A stretch of 64,000 nucleotides of DNA, from assembly GCF_050113715.1 (NCBI RefSeq), contig NZ_JBNJQR010000004.1, positions 365,467 to 429,466 of the forward strand, in the 5' to 3' direction. This document shows positions 15,773 to 23,805 of the stretch, one piece after another. This stretch comes from Brevibacillus_H ginsengisoli. Its GTDB lineage: Bacteria > Bacillota > Bacilli > Brevibacillales > Brevibacillaceae. A model generated the notes under the pieces. It saw only the letters and a program-made list of their open reading frames with translations. It was not told the DNA's origin and searched no databases. A program made the position numbers and the translations under genes. Each line of letters opens with the position of its first letter. Position 1 is the first letter of the stretch.

Positions 15773-17689
15773 TTACTTCTCATCTACCAGCTTTTCTAAT
15801 TCTGTTAGGTTTTCTTCAAATACCTTCATCGCTTGTTCAATAGGCTTAGAACTGGACATGTCAACACCCGCTGCCTTCAGTACCTCAATAGGCGGTGCCG
15901 AATTCCCGGCGGCCAGGAAGTTGTTTTTAATCCGATCTACGGCAGGTTTGCCCTCATCAAGGACTTGTTTAGCTAAAGCGACAGAAGCGGCAAAGCTTGT
16001 TGCATACTGATACACGTAAAAATTGTAATAGAAATGAGGAACTCTCGCCCATTCCATTGCAATTTCTTCATCCGATACGACTGCTTTTCCATAGTATTTC
16101 TTGTTAATATCCAGATAGATCTTCTTCAGGGCTTCCGCATTCAGCGATTCTCCAGCCTGTTCTTTTTCATGAATGACTTTCTCGAACTCAGCGAATTGTG
16201 TCTGTCGGAATAAAGTAGTTCGGAAGTTTTCCAAGTATTGATTCAGCAGAAACATTTTCTCCTGCTTCGTTTTGGCTTTCGCGTACAAACTCTTAAATAG
16301 CAGCGTTTCATTCATTGTAGAGGCTACTTCTGCCGTAAAAATAGGATAGCCCGAATTAAGGTACGTCTGTTTCTGATTGGTATAGTACGACTGCATGGCA
16401 TGACCCAACTCGTGCGCGATCGTGGACACATCACTTGCTGTTCCTTGGTAATTCAACAGTAGATATGGATGTGTGTCGTAAGCTCCCCATTGGTAAGCTC
16501 CCGTCCGTTTATCATCGGTTGAATAAACGTCCACCCAGCCTTTGTCAAACGCATCTTTTAATACATTGGTATAGTCATCACCAAGCGGCTTTAATCCATC
16601 AAGCACAATTCCCTTCGCTTCTTCAAACGGGATATAACGATTTTCTGCTGGTTGTGCAGGAGACATATAAAGATCATACATGTGCATCTCTTTAAGGCCC
16701 AGCATCTTCTTCTTCACTTCCAGATAGCGATGAAGCAGTGGAAGGTTAGCGTTGACTGTTTGAATTAATTCATCATAGACTTTGGTCGGTACATTATTCG
16801 CTGTTAAACTTGCCTCCAAGGCACTTGGATATTTACGTACTTTCGCATAAAAATTGGTCGCTTTCACTTTCCCCGACAAGGCCTGCGCAAAAGAATCTTG
16901 ATAATTCTGCAAGGTTGAATAGTACGTTTTAAAGGTTGATCGGCGAACATCTTGGTTTTTATTATCCATTAAGGCAACAAAATTCGATCGGGTCAGCTGT
17001 ATTTCTTCCCCTTTTTCATTTTTGTAAGAAGGGAATTTCACGTCTTTAGAAATCATCCGATAGATATCTTCCGGTGTGCTTGCCAAAGGGCTAGACTGTG
17101 CCAGCATCTCTTCCATGTCTTTGGACAAGGTGTGCTTCTTGGTGCGCAATTGGTCTTGAATAAAAGCTTTATAGGGAGCAAGCTCCGGAAGTTTTAAATA
17201 TTTATTCCAAGTTTGTTCCGGTATATCAATTAACTCGGGGGTGAACCAGGCGGTTTTTTCTTTCACATACGTGCTCATTTTTTCCGCGCGATCCGCTTGT
17301 GCCTGTAAATCAGGATTCGCCGTATTCACATCCATCGCCAACTTGGCATAGATATAAGCTTTATCATGATTGCGCATCAAATCGGAATATAGTTGAAGCG
17401 CTTTTACCAAATTCTTTTCGGAAGCACCCAGTTTTCCTTGGAAAGTTGCAAAGGAACCCGCTTGTGACTCCACTTTTTTTACATCCTTTAACCATGCTTC
17501 CTGTGTAGGATAAATATGCTCAAGCTTCCATCTGTACTGTTCGGGGATCTCCGAACGAGACTTGTATACCGGGGCCTTTTCCACTGTAGTGGCTGCGTGC
17601 ACAATATGTTGATAAGGGAAAAATGGACCGGATAATGATGAAATGGTTACAGCCACTGCCGTTAATGAAGTCAGCACAATCTTTTTCAA
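15773..17689 (-). CDS. pepF: Secreted oligoendopeptidase F (M3 metallopeptidase)
   Basis: Zinc peptidase of the M3 family that cleaves oligopeptides. The zinc motif HELGHAM (HExxH type) is followed by the downstream Glu region (FTAEVASTMNE), and the C-terminal half has the usual YNFYVYQYATSFAAS segment. Unlike cytosolic PepF, it has a signal peptide: KKIVLTSLTAVAVTISSLSG with a VHAA cleavage-type site. The start TTG at 17689 lies 7 bases after GAGGAGG and gives a clean signal peptide (638 residues); an upstream ATG at 17722 lacks a ribosome site. It probably acts outside the membrane in peptide nutrition. Confidence 0.92.
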   Translation of the reverse strand: MKKIVLTSLTAVAVTISSLSGPFFPYQHIVHAATTVEKAPVYKSRSEIPEQYRWKLEHIYPTQEAWLKDVKKVESQAGSFATFQGKLGASEKNLVKALQLYSDLMRNHDKAYIYAKLAMDVNTANPDLQAQADRAEKMSTYVKEKTAWFTPELIDIPEQTWNKYLKLPELAPYKAFIQDQLRTKKHTLSKDMEEMLAQSSPLASTPEDIYRMISKDVKFPSYKNEKGEEIQLTRSNFVALMDNKNQDVRRSTFKTYYSTLQNYQDSFAQALSGKVKATNFYAKVRKYPSALEASLTANNVPTKVYDELIQTVNANLPLLHRYLEVKKKMLGLKEMHMYDLYMSPAQPAENRYIPFEEAKGIVLDGLKPLGDDYTNVLKDAFDKGWVDVYSTDDKRTGAYQWGAYDTHPYLLLNYQGTASDVSTIAHELGHAMQSYYTNQKQTYLNSGYPIFTAEVASTMNETLLFKSLYAKAKTKQEKMFLLNQYLENFRTTLFRQTQFAEFEKVIHEKEQAGESLNAEALKKIYLDINKKYYGKAVVSDEEIAMEWARVPHFYYNFYVYQYATSFAASVALAKQVLDEGKPAVDRIKNNFLAAGNSAPPIEVLKAAGVDMSSSKPIEQAMKVFEENLTELEKLVDEK

Positions 17690-18087
17690 AGATGATCCTC
17701 CTCGAATTGACCTTAAGCTCAACGTTTGCAGTAAAGTTGCAAATATGCCTTTTTCTGTTAAACTTTACTTCTCCTATAATAATTATCCGTTCCTAATAAA
17801 TTTCCTTCAAATATTATCGACTATTCTGAATATTTAAGTATATCATATTGCTACTCTCTTTGTTTTGTGGATAACTCTGTGGAAAACACATTAACGGATT
17901 CATCCACAATGTTGAAATTCTCCTTATCTCATCAGCGTTTGGAACACTTTAAATTTATCCACACTCTACCGCCAATTTTGTTTTAGATCGCCCAAAAAAT
18001 TTCCCTTCTGTATAGGCTATAGCCCAAACGTCTCCATCTTCCCCGTCATAGCATAGTTATTGAATCTAGGATACGGAGGTGTTAGCT
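17690..18087. other. Intergenic region with a DnaA-box cluster
   Basis: No gene is visible in these 398 bases except the ribosome site of the next peptide. Two perfect DnaA boxes are present: TGTGGATAA at 17866-17874 and TTATCCACA at 17955-17963, in opposite orientations. Two single-mismatch boxes, TGTGGAAAA at 17878-17886 and TCATCCACA at 17900-17908, lie between them. This is about 16.6 kb from the dnaA start, so it is outside oriC proper. It may titrate DnaA or make the flanking genes DnaA-responsive. Confidence 0.7.
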
Positions 18088-18174
18088 TTGGGTATTTTTC
18101 ACGGTTGTGATGATTTTGCTTTAATCTTGGTACTCTTCATCCTCCTCGTAATTATTGGCACTTCTGAAAACTAA
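18088..18174 (+). CDS. YjcZ-like short sporulation-type membrane peptide (28 aa)
   Basis: The TTG start at 18088 lies 7 bases after GGAGGT. The peptide reads MGIFHGCDDFALILVLF, followed by ILLVIIGTSEN. This is the YjcZ pattern: a short glycine/aromatic N-terminus, then FALIxVLFILLxIIG as one membrane helix. Such peptides are numerous in Bacillales and several are sporulation-associated; the role is unknown. It is an isolated gene in a gap between minus-strand genes. Confidence 0.75.
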   Translation: MGIFHGCDDFALILVLFILLVIIGTSEN

Positions 18175-18311
18175 TTCGTCTCTATTCGATCAACAGGCTG
18201 TTTGTAGCAAGAGAAATACCGGCTCTAACGTTGGCGCCCCGGAGAACGTTGAGTCTTTTGTCAATCACATATGTCGAAAAGAATTGTTGATAGTGCGTCT
18301 ATTAACACAAG

Positions 18312-18340
18312 AAGGATGCAGCCATGTGAGCTGCATCCTT
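18312..18340. terminator. Hairpin terminator between the YjcZ-like gene and the Ig-repeat gene
   Basis: AAGGATGCAGC (18312-18322) and GCTGCATCCTT (18330-18340) are perfect 11-bp arms. Downstream Ts are present on both strands (TTTTAC on plus, CTTCTTG on minus), so it can end either convergent transcript. Confidence 0.75.
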
Positions 18341-18352
18341 TTACTTATCTAC

Positions 18353-19489
18353 TCATTTTCCCTTGGTTGTGAAAGTAGCGATAACTTCGCCATTCGGATT
18401 GCCTGCCAAATCCTTTACTACTCCTGAAGGTATTCGAATCGTATACGCAGTGTAAGGCTTTAAATTATCCTTCACGTGCAATGTAATGATACGTTTGCTT
18501 TTGTTCCATGTAGCATAATACTTGACGGTTGCTTGTTGACGATCTTGCAACATCACCAAATCGCTGAATGTCTTGCTGTTTAACTCCTCTCCAGTAGACA
18601 AGACAATCTCCTCCGCAAACTGAATCGTTACTGTTGCGGACAAGGGGATATTCTTGGCACCATGTGCTGGTAAAACCGTTACAGTTGGAGCAATCACGTC
18701 CACTGGTACCTCAGTAGTAAACGTTGAACTGAAGCTTTCTTCATTCATTAATCCCTGACGATCTTTTAGCTTCTTTTCGATTACGGTCATGGTATATGTC
18801 GTCCCCGGAGCCAGATTTCCAACCGGATCTATGATCGCCGTTTGACTAGAATCATCCCAATGTCCTGTAAATGCTAGTTTCTTTTGCTTAGCGTCCCTTA
18901 TGATGATGAACGTCGGGATCGTGGCGTCAGTAATCTGTTTCTTGTTGGCTAGAAGCATCGGTTTATTCAACACCACTCTGATTTTCGTGTCGATCGGAAC
19001 ACCTACTGCCTGATTCTTCGGCTCAAAAACTACAGCTAGTGGCGGCTCTTTGCGTTCTGTAGTGAATACGGAGGAAACTTCTTCATTTAACACACCGGCC
19101 TGATTTTTCACTTGTCCCTTTTTAAATCCTACACGATACTTCGTTCCAAACAGTAACGGATTTTTAGGTTGTATCGTTAACTTTTTATTCGTCGGACTCC
19201 ACTTCATCTCAATCTCGATGTTGGGATTTTTATCTACTGCTTGCAGAGTAACGATCTTGCCGGCATTTTTGGACGTGAGTGGGTCACCGTTCGCTAATTT
19301 GATCGATTCACCAAATTGAATCGTAATCGGAGCACTCACTTCCACTCCAGTTTGTCCATTCGACGGCGAAACTGTAATAGTCGGGGAAGCACTCTTCGCC
19401 ATCGCTAAGATTGATTGATCACTTCCCAAACCGAAAAACAATAAGAGTACAAATACTAGCACCGAAATCTTGCTTTTACCAAGGTACAT
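18353..19489 (-). CDS. Secreted protein with three Ig-like (SbsA/Big_5-type) domains
   Basis: The 378-residue protein has a signal peptide (ISVLVFVLLLFFGLGSDQS with AMA-type cleavage). Three successive repeats of roughly 110 residues each open with a P-x-V-x-P-x-N/H-G motif: ITVSPSNGQTGVEVSAPITI, VVFEPKNQAVGVPIDTKIRV and VTVLPAHGAKNIPLSATVTI. Each closes with a Y-x-V/I-G-V-K-DxxG-x-x-N-E-x-x-S-x-F-T-T strand pattern. These are the bacterial Ig-like domains found in S-layer and cell-surface proteins. There is no SLH domain or sortase motif, so it is probably released or held non-covalently. GGGGGG precedes the ATG. Confidence 0.82.
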   Translation of the reverse strand: MYLGKSKISVLVFVLLLFFGLGSDQSILAMAKSASPTITVSPSNGQTGVEVSAPITIQFGESIKLANGDPLTSKNAGKIVTLQAVDKNPNIEIEMKWSPTNKKLTIQPKNPLLFGTKYRVGFKKGQVKNQAGVLNEEVSSVFTTERKEPPLAVVFEPKNQAVGVPIDTKIRVVLNKPMLLANKKQITDATIPTFIIIRDAKQKKLAFTGHWDDSSQTAIIDPVGNLAPGTTYTMTVIEKKLKDRQGLMNEESFSSTFTTEVPVDVIAPTVTVLPAHGAKNIPLSATVTIQFAEEIVLSTGEELNSKTFSDLVMLQDRQQATVKYYATWNKSKRIITLHVKDNLKPYTAYTIRIPSGVVKDLAGNPNGEVIATFTTKGK

Positions 19490-19534
19490 GAAACGAATCC
19501 CCCCTTTTCTAGTGCCAGTATAGAAAAAGAAAAA

Positions 19535-19562
19535 GGGTACCTACAATTTTTTTTAGGTACCC
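19535..19562 (-). terminator. Terminator of the mscS-DUF951 transcript
   Basis: GGGTACCT and AGGTACCC arms with a T5C tail on the minus strand. It lies 17 bases after the DUF951 stop. Confidence 0.85.
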
Positions 19563-19578
19563 GCCTTTTATTCTACTC

Positions 19579-19794
19579 CTACTCCGTCTTCTCTTCTGAT
19601 GACACCGCAGGAATAATCACTTTTTTTAACTTCCGCTCAAACTCTAAACGGGGGATCATTACACTATGTTGACACCCGGTGCACTTGATTCGAATGTCCA
19701 TTCCCATGCGAATGATTTTCCACGCATTTGCTCCACATGGATGAGCTTTCTTCATCTCTACAACATCACCCAAGGCAAACTGTTTTCTCTCCAT
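19579..19794 (-). CDS. yyzM: DUF951 small protein (YyzM family)
   Basis: The 71 residues contain the family signature: GDVVEMKKAHPCGANAWKI, then RIKCTGCQHSVMIPRLEFERK. The single HPCG cysteine and the CxxC pair suggest a metal-binding or redox centre. Function is unknown. It lies 18 bases after the MscS gene, the conserved Bacillales neighbourhood near parB, and is probably co-transcribed with it. Confidence 0.9.
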   Translation of the reverse strand: MERKQFALGDVVEMKKAHPCGANAWKIIRMGMDIRIKCTGCQHSVMIPRLEFERKLKKVIIPAVSSEEKTE

Positions 19795-19812
19795 ACCGCA
19801 TCTCCTGTTCTC

Positions 19813-20685
19813 TTACATTTTGGTACCTGGCATTGTCACCATTTTAGGATAAGGAATTTCAATTCCTTTTTCATCAAAATCCGCTTTGATCATCTCGCGT
19901 AATTTTCTAGCAACCGCGTGGTGCTTGTTAGGCAAACATTCTGCCACGACCCGAATTGTTACCTCATGTGGGCCTAAGGCTTGAACCCCAAGTACGTCCG
20001 GTTCTTTTACCACATCTTCAGATTCAGCGGCCAGTTTCTGGGCCACCTGAGCGATAACCTCTTGCACACGTGTAAGGTCTTCTTCATACGCAACGGAAAC
20101 ATCTACGACAGCTATCGTGTTTTGGACAGAAAAATTCGTTACTTCCTTTATAGAACCGTTCGGAATGATGTGTAACTCTCCGGTAAAACTTCTAATCCTC
20201 GTAATTCGAAGTCCAATCGCTTGTACCGTCCCCGAAAAATTATTGATGGTTACTGAATCCCCAACAGCAAATTGATCTTCAAAAATAATAAAAAATCCGG
20301 TAATCACATCCCGAACCAAGCTTTGTGCTCCAAACCCTACCGCTAGCCCAAGGACTCCCGCACTGACCAATATCGGCTGCAAGTCAATTCCCAACTGCTT
20401 CAGCACCAGTAAAATCGCCAGAAAATATATGGTATAGGTCGTTACGTTATTCATCAGCACTCGTAACGTATCTACCCTTCTCTGATCAAATTGAAGCTTG
20501 CTTCCCTCACGATTTTGAAAGACCCGATTCACTGCCGCATGAATGAGCGAGACTGCAATGCGAGCGGCAACGATAATAACAATAATTTTCAAACTGCCGA
20601 CTGCTAGATTCATCCATAGTTTCTCATCTAATAAATTCGCATACAATTGTTCAAATACATTATTTGTCCAACTCATTACATTCAT
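19813..20685 (-). CDS. Small-conductance mechanosensitive channel (MscS family)
   Basis: Membrane channel that opens under tension and protects against hypo-osmotic shock. It has three membrane helices (about 25-50, 75-95 and 105-125). The pore-lining helix shows the Gly/Ala-rich pattern GVLGLAVGFGAQSLVRDVITG, followed by the beta domain (FAVGDSVTINNFSGTVQAIGLR) and the alpha-beta C-terminal domain. The ATG at 20685, 10 bases after GGAGGG, is chosen over GTG 20703, which lies inside the ribosome site; the protein is 290 residues. It is flanked by DUF3343 upstream and DUF951 downstream. Confidence 0.92.
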   Translation of the reverse strand: MNVMSWTNNVFEQLYANLLDEKLWMNLAVGSLKIIVIIVAARIAVSLIHAAVNRVFQNREGSKLQFDQRRVDTLRVLMNNVTTYTIYFLAILLVLKQLGIDLQPILVSAGVLGLAVGFGAQSLVRDVITGFFIIFEDQFAVGDSVTINNFSGTVQAIGLRITRIRSFTGELHIIPNGSIKEVTNFSVQNTIAVVDVSVAYEEDLTRVQEVIAQVAQKLAAESEDVVKEPDVLGVQALGPHEVTIRVVAECLPNKHHAVARKLREMIKADFDEKGIEIPYPKMVTMPGTKM

Positions 20686-20703
20686 CTGTTCTTCTCCCTC
20701 CAC

Positions 20704-20961
20704 CTACTCACTGATCTCCAAGTAGGTTCCTTGCATCCATCGAAAAAAACCTCTGATCTCTACTTTTTCGTTGGTCACTATTTTCTTGACTTGCGGATAA
20801 TTTGCAAATGGAAATTCAATTGATAAAGCACAACCTGCCGTAATCTCTTTCGGGGTTGGTCTGGTGTCAATCTCAATATCGGCGTACTCTAGCAACATCT
20901 CTGCTCTGAGCGCTTGCTGTGTAGAATCGAACGCCAGGATCACCGTTTCTTGTTCTGTCAC
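20704..20961 (-). CDS. DUF3343 protein (putative Se/S carrier-like)
   Basis: Starting at GTG 20961, 6 bases after GGAGGG, the protein is 85 residues: TEQETVILAFDSTQQALRAE, then the central PTPKEITAGCALSIEF with the single conserved Cys, and a C-terminal alpha/beta part. A longer frame to 21120 has no ribosome site. DUF3343 proteins have been proposed to carry selenium or sulphur and often accompany cysteine-desulfurase-like enzymes; one lies 2.8 kb away (22616-23773). Its stop overlaps the out-of-use upstream GTG of mscS, so the two are co-transcribed. Confidence 0.85.
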   Translation of the reverse strand: MTEQETVILAFDSTQQALRAEMLLEYADIEIDTRPTPKEITAGCALSIEFPFANYPQVKKIVTNEKVEIRGFFRWMQGTYLEISE

Positions 20962-21060
20962 CTTACTCCCTCCCTCCTTTGTTCTATTGTATCGGTTTCT
21001 GCAACCCCTTGCCAGTTTCCAACTTCCTGATCTCCATTTTTCTAGTAAAACCAGTGCACA

Positions 21061-21090
21061 GGTATAAAAGTAATTTTCCAGCCATATACT
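21061..21090 (+). promoter_or_regulatory. Possible forespore (SigF/SigG) promoter of yyaC
   Basis: GGTATA (21061-21066) and CATATACT (21083-21090) are separated by 16 bases, resembling forespore promoters (GTATA near -35). In B. subtilis yyaC is forespore-expressed. The match is weak. Confidence 0.35.
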
Positions 21091-21118
21091 GTGAATACTT
21101 ACTTTTGTGGAGGTACTC

Positions 21119-21742
21119 ATGAATAAATTCGGCGGTCAGTTAAATTTTTCTTATCCTCCGTTCAAGGTTGATTATCAAAATGATAATGCCGTCGACCATT
21201 TATCCCAGCACTTGGTTCAGCGTCTGCGCATGAAGCCTTATTCTCAAGAACTTGTCATTCTTTGTATAGGCACTGATCGCTCAACTGGTGATTCCCTCGG
21301 TCCGCTCGTCGGCAGCAAACTCCATTCGTACTACTCACCAAAATTGCAGGTATATGGTTCATTGGACGAACCTGTACATGCCGTCAATCTTGCAGATAAA
21401 ATTGAACTCATTCAACGCAAACATCATCATCCATTCATTGTTGCTATTGACGCATGTCTTGGACAATTTAGCAATGTCGGGTCAATCAATGTTGCCGATG
21501 GTCCGGTTAAGCCGGGAGCTGGTGTCAAGAAGGAATTGCCTCCTGTTGGGGACTTTCATGTAACAGGAATTGTGAACGTTGGAGGATTTATGGAGTATTT
21601 TGTTTTACAGAATACGCGCCTACATGTTGTCTTTAGTATGGCCGAAGTCATTGCTAATGGCATCTTCAAAGCTTCCAACCAGTATTTTTCGCCGAGTTCT
21701 TATCGTACATCATGGGGTTACATCTCAACGGAAAAAACATAA
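21119..21742 (+). CDS. yyaC: Spore protease-like protein YyaC (DUF1256)
   Basis: Sporulation protein of the DUF1256 family, structurally related to the germination protease. The 207 residues include ELVILCIGTDRSTGDSLGPL, DEPVHAVNLADKI, FIVAIDACLG, INVADGPVKPGAGVKKELPPVGD and TGIVNVGGFMEY, all typical. ATG 21119 follows GGAGGT by 4-5 bases; GTG 21107 lies inside that site. It is divergent from DUF3343/mscS and close to parB, the B. subtilis arrangement. Confidence 0.92.
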   Translation: MNKFGGQLNFSYPPFKVDYQNDNAVDHLSQHLVQRLRMKPYSQELVILCIGTDRSTGDSLGPLVGSKLHSYYSPKLQVYGSLDEPVHAVNLADKIELIQRKHHHPFIVAIDACLGQFSNVGSINVADGPVKPGAGVKKELPPVGDFHVTGIVNVGGFMEYFVLQNTRLHVVFSMAEVIANGIFKASNQYFSPSSYRTSWGYISTEKT

Positions 21743-21745
21743 AAC

Positions 21746-21770
21746 CGTCGAGACGTTTTTCACAGAAAAA
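21746..21770 (-). repeat. Copy 1 of a 25-bp dispersed repeat
   Basis: Read on the minus strand, these 25 bases (TTTTTCTGTG, then AAAAACGTCTCGACG) are identical to 55886-55910 on the plus strand in the glpD leader. Both copies are followed, after 15-21 unmatched bases, by GAGATGTA. Here it lies immediately after the yyaC stop. Confidence 0.75.
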
Positions 21771-21779
21771 GGCAAAAGT

Positions 21780-21814
21780 TAAACCCACATCGACTCGCTC
21801 GTCTTGTGGGTTTA
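21780..21814 (+). terminator. Terminator of yyaC
   Basis: TAAACCCACA (21780-21789) and TGTGGGTTTA (21805-21814), with a 15-base loop. The tail is only moderately T-rich, but nothing else ends yyaC. Confidence 0.7.
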
Positions 21815-21860
21815 CAGTGATTTATTTTGTTCTTCCATTACGGGCCATTTTGGGCTCGTT

Positions 21861-22580
21861 TTATTTTGTCATCAGATGCGTGGCCCATTGAATGAATGGA
21901 ACGCCAACCGCCGCTACGACCAATGCGGGAAGCATATTGGCTACATTGATCTTGCGAATCTCCATGATATTAATCCCGATTGCCATGATCATCAGTCCAC
22001 CGACTGCCGTCACTTCTATAAGAATGGCATCCAGCATTTCTTTGCTAACAATGGAATAAATCTGCGTGGACAGTAATGCGATTGCTCCTTGATAGAGAAA
22101 TACCGGAATGGCCGCAAATGCTACCCCTATTCCCATCGTTGACGTAAAGATAATCGCTGAGAATCCATCCAGCAAGGATTTGGTGTACAAAATATCGTGA
22201 TTGTTGCGAAGTCCGCTATCCATAGCACCAAGAACCGCCATAGCTCCTATACAGTATACAAGAGTAGCTGTAACAAATCCTGTTGCGATACTGCCTTGTT
22301 TACTGCCTCCGACTTTTCTTTCGAGCCAATCCCCTAATTGATTTAAGCGCGTTTCAATTTTGAGAGCTTCTCCAATAACTGAACCTAGTACCATGCTAAA
22401 AATCAGTAACAGGAAGTTTTTCGTTCCAAATCCCATGGTTAATCCAAGGACAAAAACTGATAATCCAATCGCCTGCAACACCGTCTGACGCATCCCCTCA
22501 GGTATTCCCGAAAGTAATTTACCAAGAAGTGATCCAATGATGATAGCTAAGGCGTTGACCAGTGTTCCTAGTAAAATCAC
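21861..22580 (-). CDS. DUF554 membrane protein (YdfK/YqgA family)
   Basis: The 239-residue protein has about seven membrane helices. Family features are LGTLVNALAIIIGSLLGKLL at the N-terminus and GFVTATLVYCIGAMAVLGAMDSG in the centre. The molecular role is unknown; it is thought to be a transporter-like protein. It starts at GTG 22580 with GGGGG upstream, 35 bases after the aminotransferase gene, so the two are probably one transcript. Confidence 0.9.
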   Translation of the reverse strand: MILLGTLVNALAIIIGSLLGKLLSGIPEGMRQTVLQAIGLSVFVLGLTMGFGTKNFLLLIFSMVLGSVIGEALKIETRLNQLGDWLERKVGGSKQGSIATGFVTATLVYCIGAMAVLGAMDSGLRNNHDILYTKSLLDGFSAIIFTSTMGIGVAFAAIPVFLYQGAIALLSTQIYSIVSKEMLDAILIEVTAVGGLMIMAIGINIMEIRKINVANMLPALVVAAVGVPFIQWATHLMTK

Positions 22581-22615
22581 GTGCTTTCCCCCAAGTCGAA
22601 ATGTTCTTTTTTGAA

Positions 22616-23773
22616 TTAGTTGACAAATGCTTCGGCCATTTCTCTTACAGCTTTCAGCAAGAAATCAACATCTTCCTCTGTATTATAGAATCCAAAACTT
22701 GCTCGAACCGCTCCTGTTGAGTCTGTTCCCGCCGTATGATGACCAAGTGGCGTGCAGTGGTATCCTGCCCTTGTCGCAATTCCATATTGCTGGTCTAATA
22801 TGTAGGACACTTCTGAGGCATCCGCTCCTTGAATATTAAAAGCGACTACTCCTACCCTTTCAAATTCAACAGCTGGTCCATATACTGACACTCCCGGAAT
22901 CCTCTGAAGCTCTTCAATCGTCTTGCGGGCCAAGCCCCATTCATGCCGATGAATCTCTTCTACCTCTTTTTCCATGACAAATGTAACGCCCGCTAATAAA
23001 CCAGCTAGTCCCACCGTATTTGCCGTTCCGCTCTCATATCGGTCAGGTCTGGTGGTTGGTTGATCAATTGCTTCTGATTGGCTCCCTGTTCCTCCATGAA
23101 TCAGCGGTTCCAAATCAATTGGATTGCGTACATATAATCCGCCAGTACCTTGAGGTCCATATAACCCTTTGTGGCCAGGAAAAGCCAGCATATCAATTCC
23201 CATTTCCTCTACATCAATCGGCAATACCCCAGCAGATTGAGATGCGTCCACCAGAAACGTGATCATTCGCTCTTTAGCCAATTTACCAATTTCCTTGATT
23301 GGCAGTATAACTCCGGTTAAATTCGAAGCATGGCTGACCACAATTAACCGAGTCTGTTCTGTAATCGCCTGCTGAAAATCCTCCGCATAAAACCGTTGAT
23401 CCTCTCTCGGTTCTACGTATGTAATCTCAATATTTTTGGTTCGGCGTAAATACTCCAGTGGTCTTCTTACGGAGTTATGCTCAATGCTTGACGTAATCAC
23501 ATGGTCTCCCTCTCGCAAGTAGCCCTTTATAGCTTGATTCAGCGCCTGAGTAGCATTTAAGTAAAAAAAGAGGTCATTCGGGTTCTTGATCCCAAATAAC
23601 CGCGATAGCTGCATACGGGTACGAAATAATACCTTGCTCGCTTTTATGGCTAAGGTATGTCCACCTCTCCCAGGATTCGCCGCAAAATCGTCAATCACTT
23701 CCGCCATTGCTTCCTTCACACCAGGTGGTTTCGGCCAGGATGATGCCGCATTATCTAGATATCGGATGTCCAT
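22616..23773 (-). CDS. Class-V aminotransferase, cysteine desulfurase-like
   Basis: PLP enzyme of the NifS/SufS fold, probably removing sulfur or selenium from (seleno)cysteine. The 385 residues begin IRYLDNAASSWPKPP. They contain SSIEHNSVRRPL (His stacking on PLP), VDASQSAGVLPIDV (Asp pairing with the PLP nitrogen) and the Schiff-base Lys in FPGHKGLYGPQGTGGL. The active-site loop Cys is in RAGYHCTPLGHHTAG. It looks like the subfamily linked to selenium-related gene sets with DUF3343, but no selD is visible here. It lies upstream of DUF554 and downstream of parB. Confidence 0.87.
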   Translation of the reverse strand: MDIRYLDNAASSWPKPPGVKEAMAEVIDDFAANPGRGGHTLAIKASKVLFRTRMQLSRLFGIKNPNDLFFYLNATQALNQAIKGYLREGDHVITSSIEHNSVRRPLEYLRRTKNIEITYVEPREDQRFYAEDFQQAITEQTRLIVVSHASNLTGVILPIKEIGKLAKERMITFLVDASQSAGVLPIDVEEMGIDMLAFPGHKGLYGPQGTGGLYVRNPIDLEPLIHGGTGSQSEAIDQPTTRPDRYESGTANTVGLAGLLAGVTFVMEKEVEEIHRHEWGLARKTIEELQRIPGVSVYGPAVEFERVGVVAFNIQGADASEVSYILDQQYGIATRAGYHCTPLGHHTAGTDSTGAVRASFGFYNTEEDVDFLLKAVREMAEAFVN

Positions 23774-23805
23774 GCAGACAAATCCTCCTCTGTGCTCCTT
23801 GCAAA

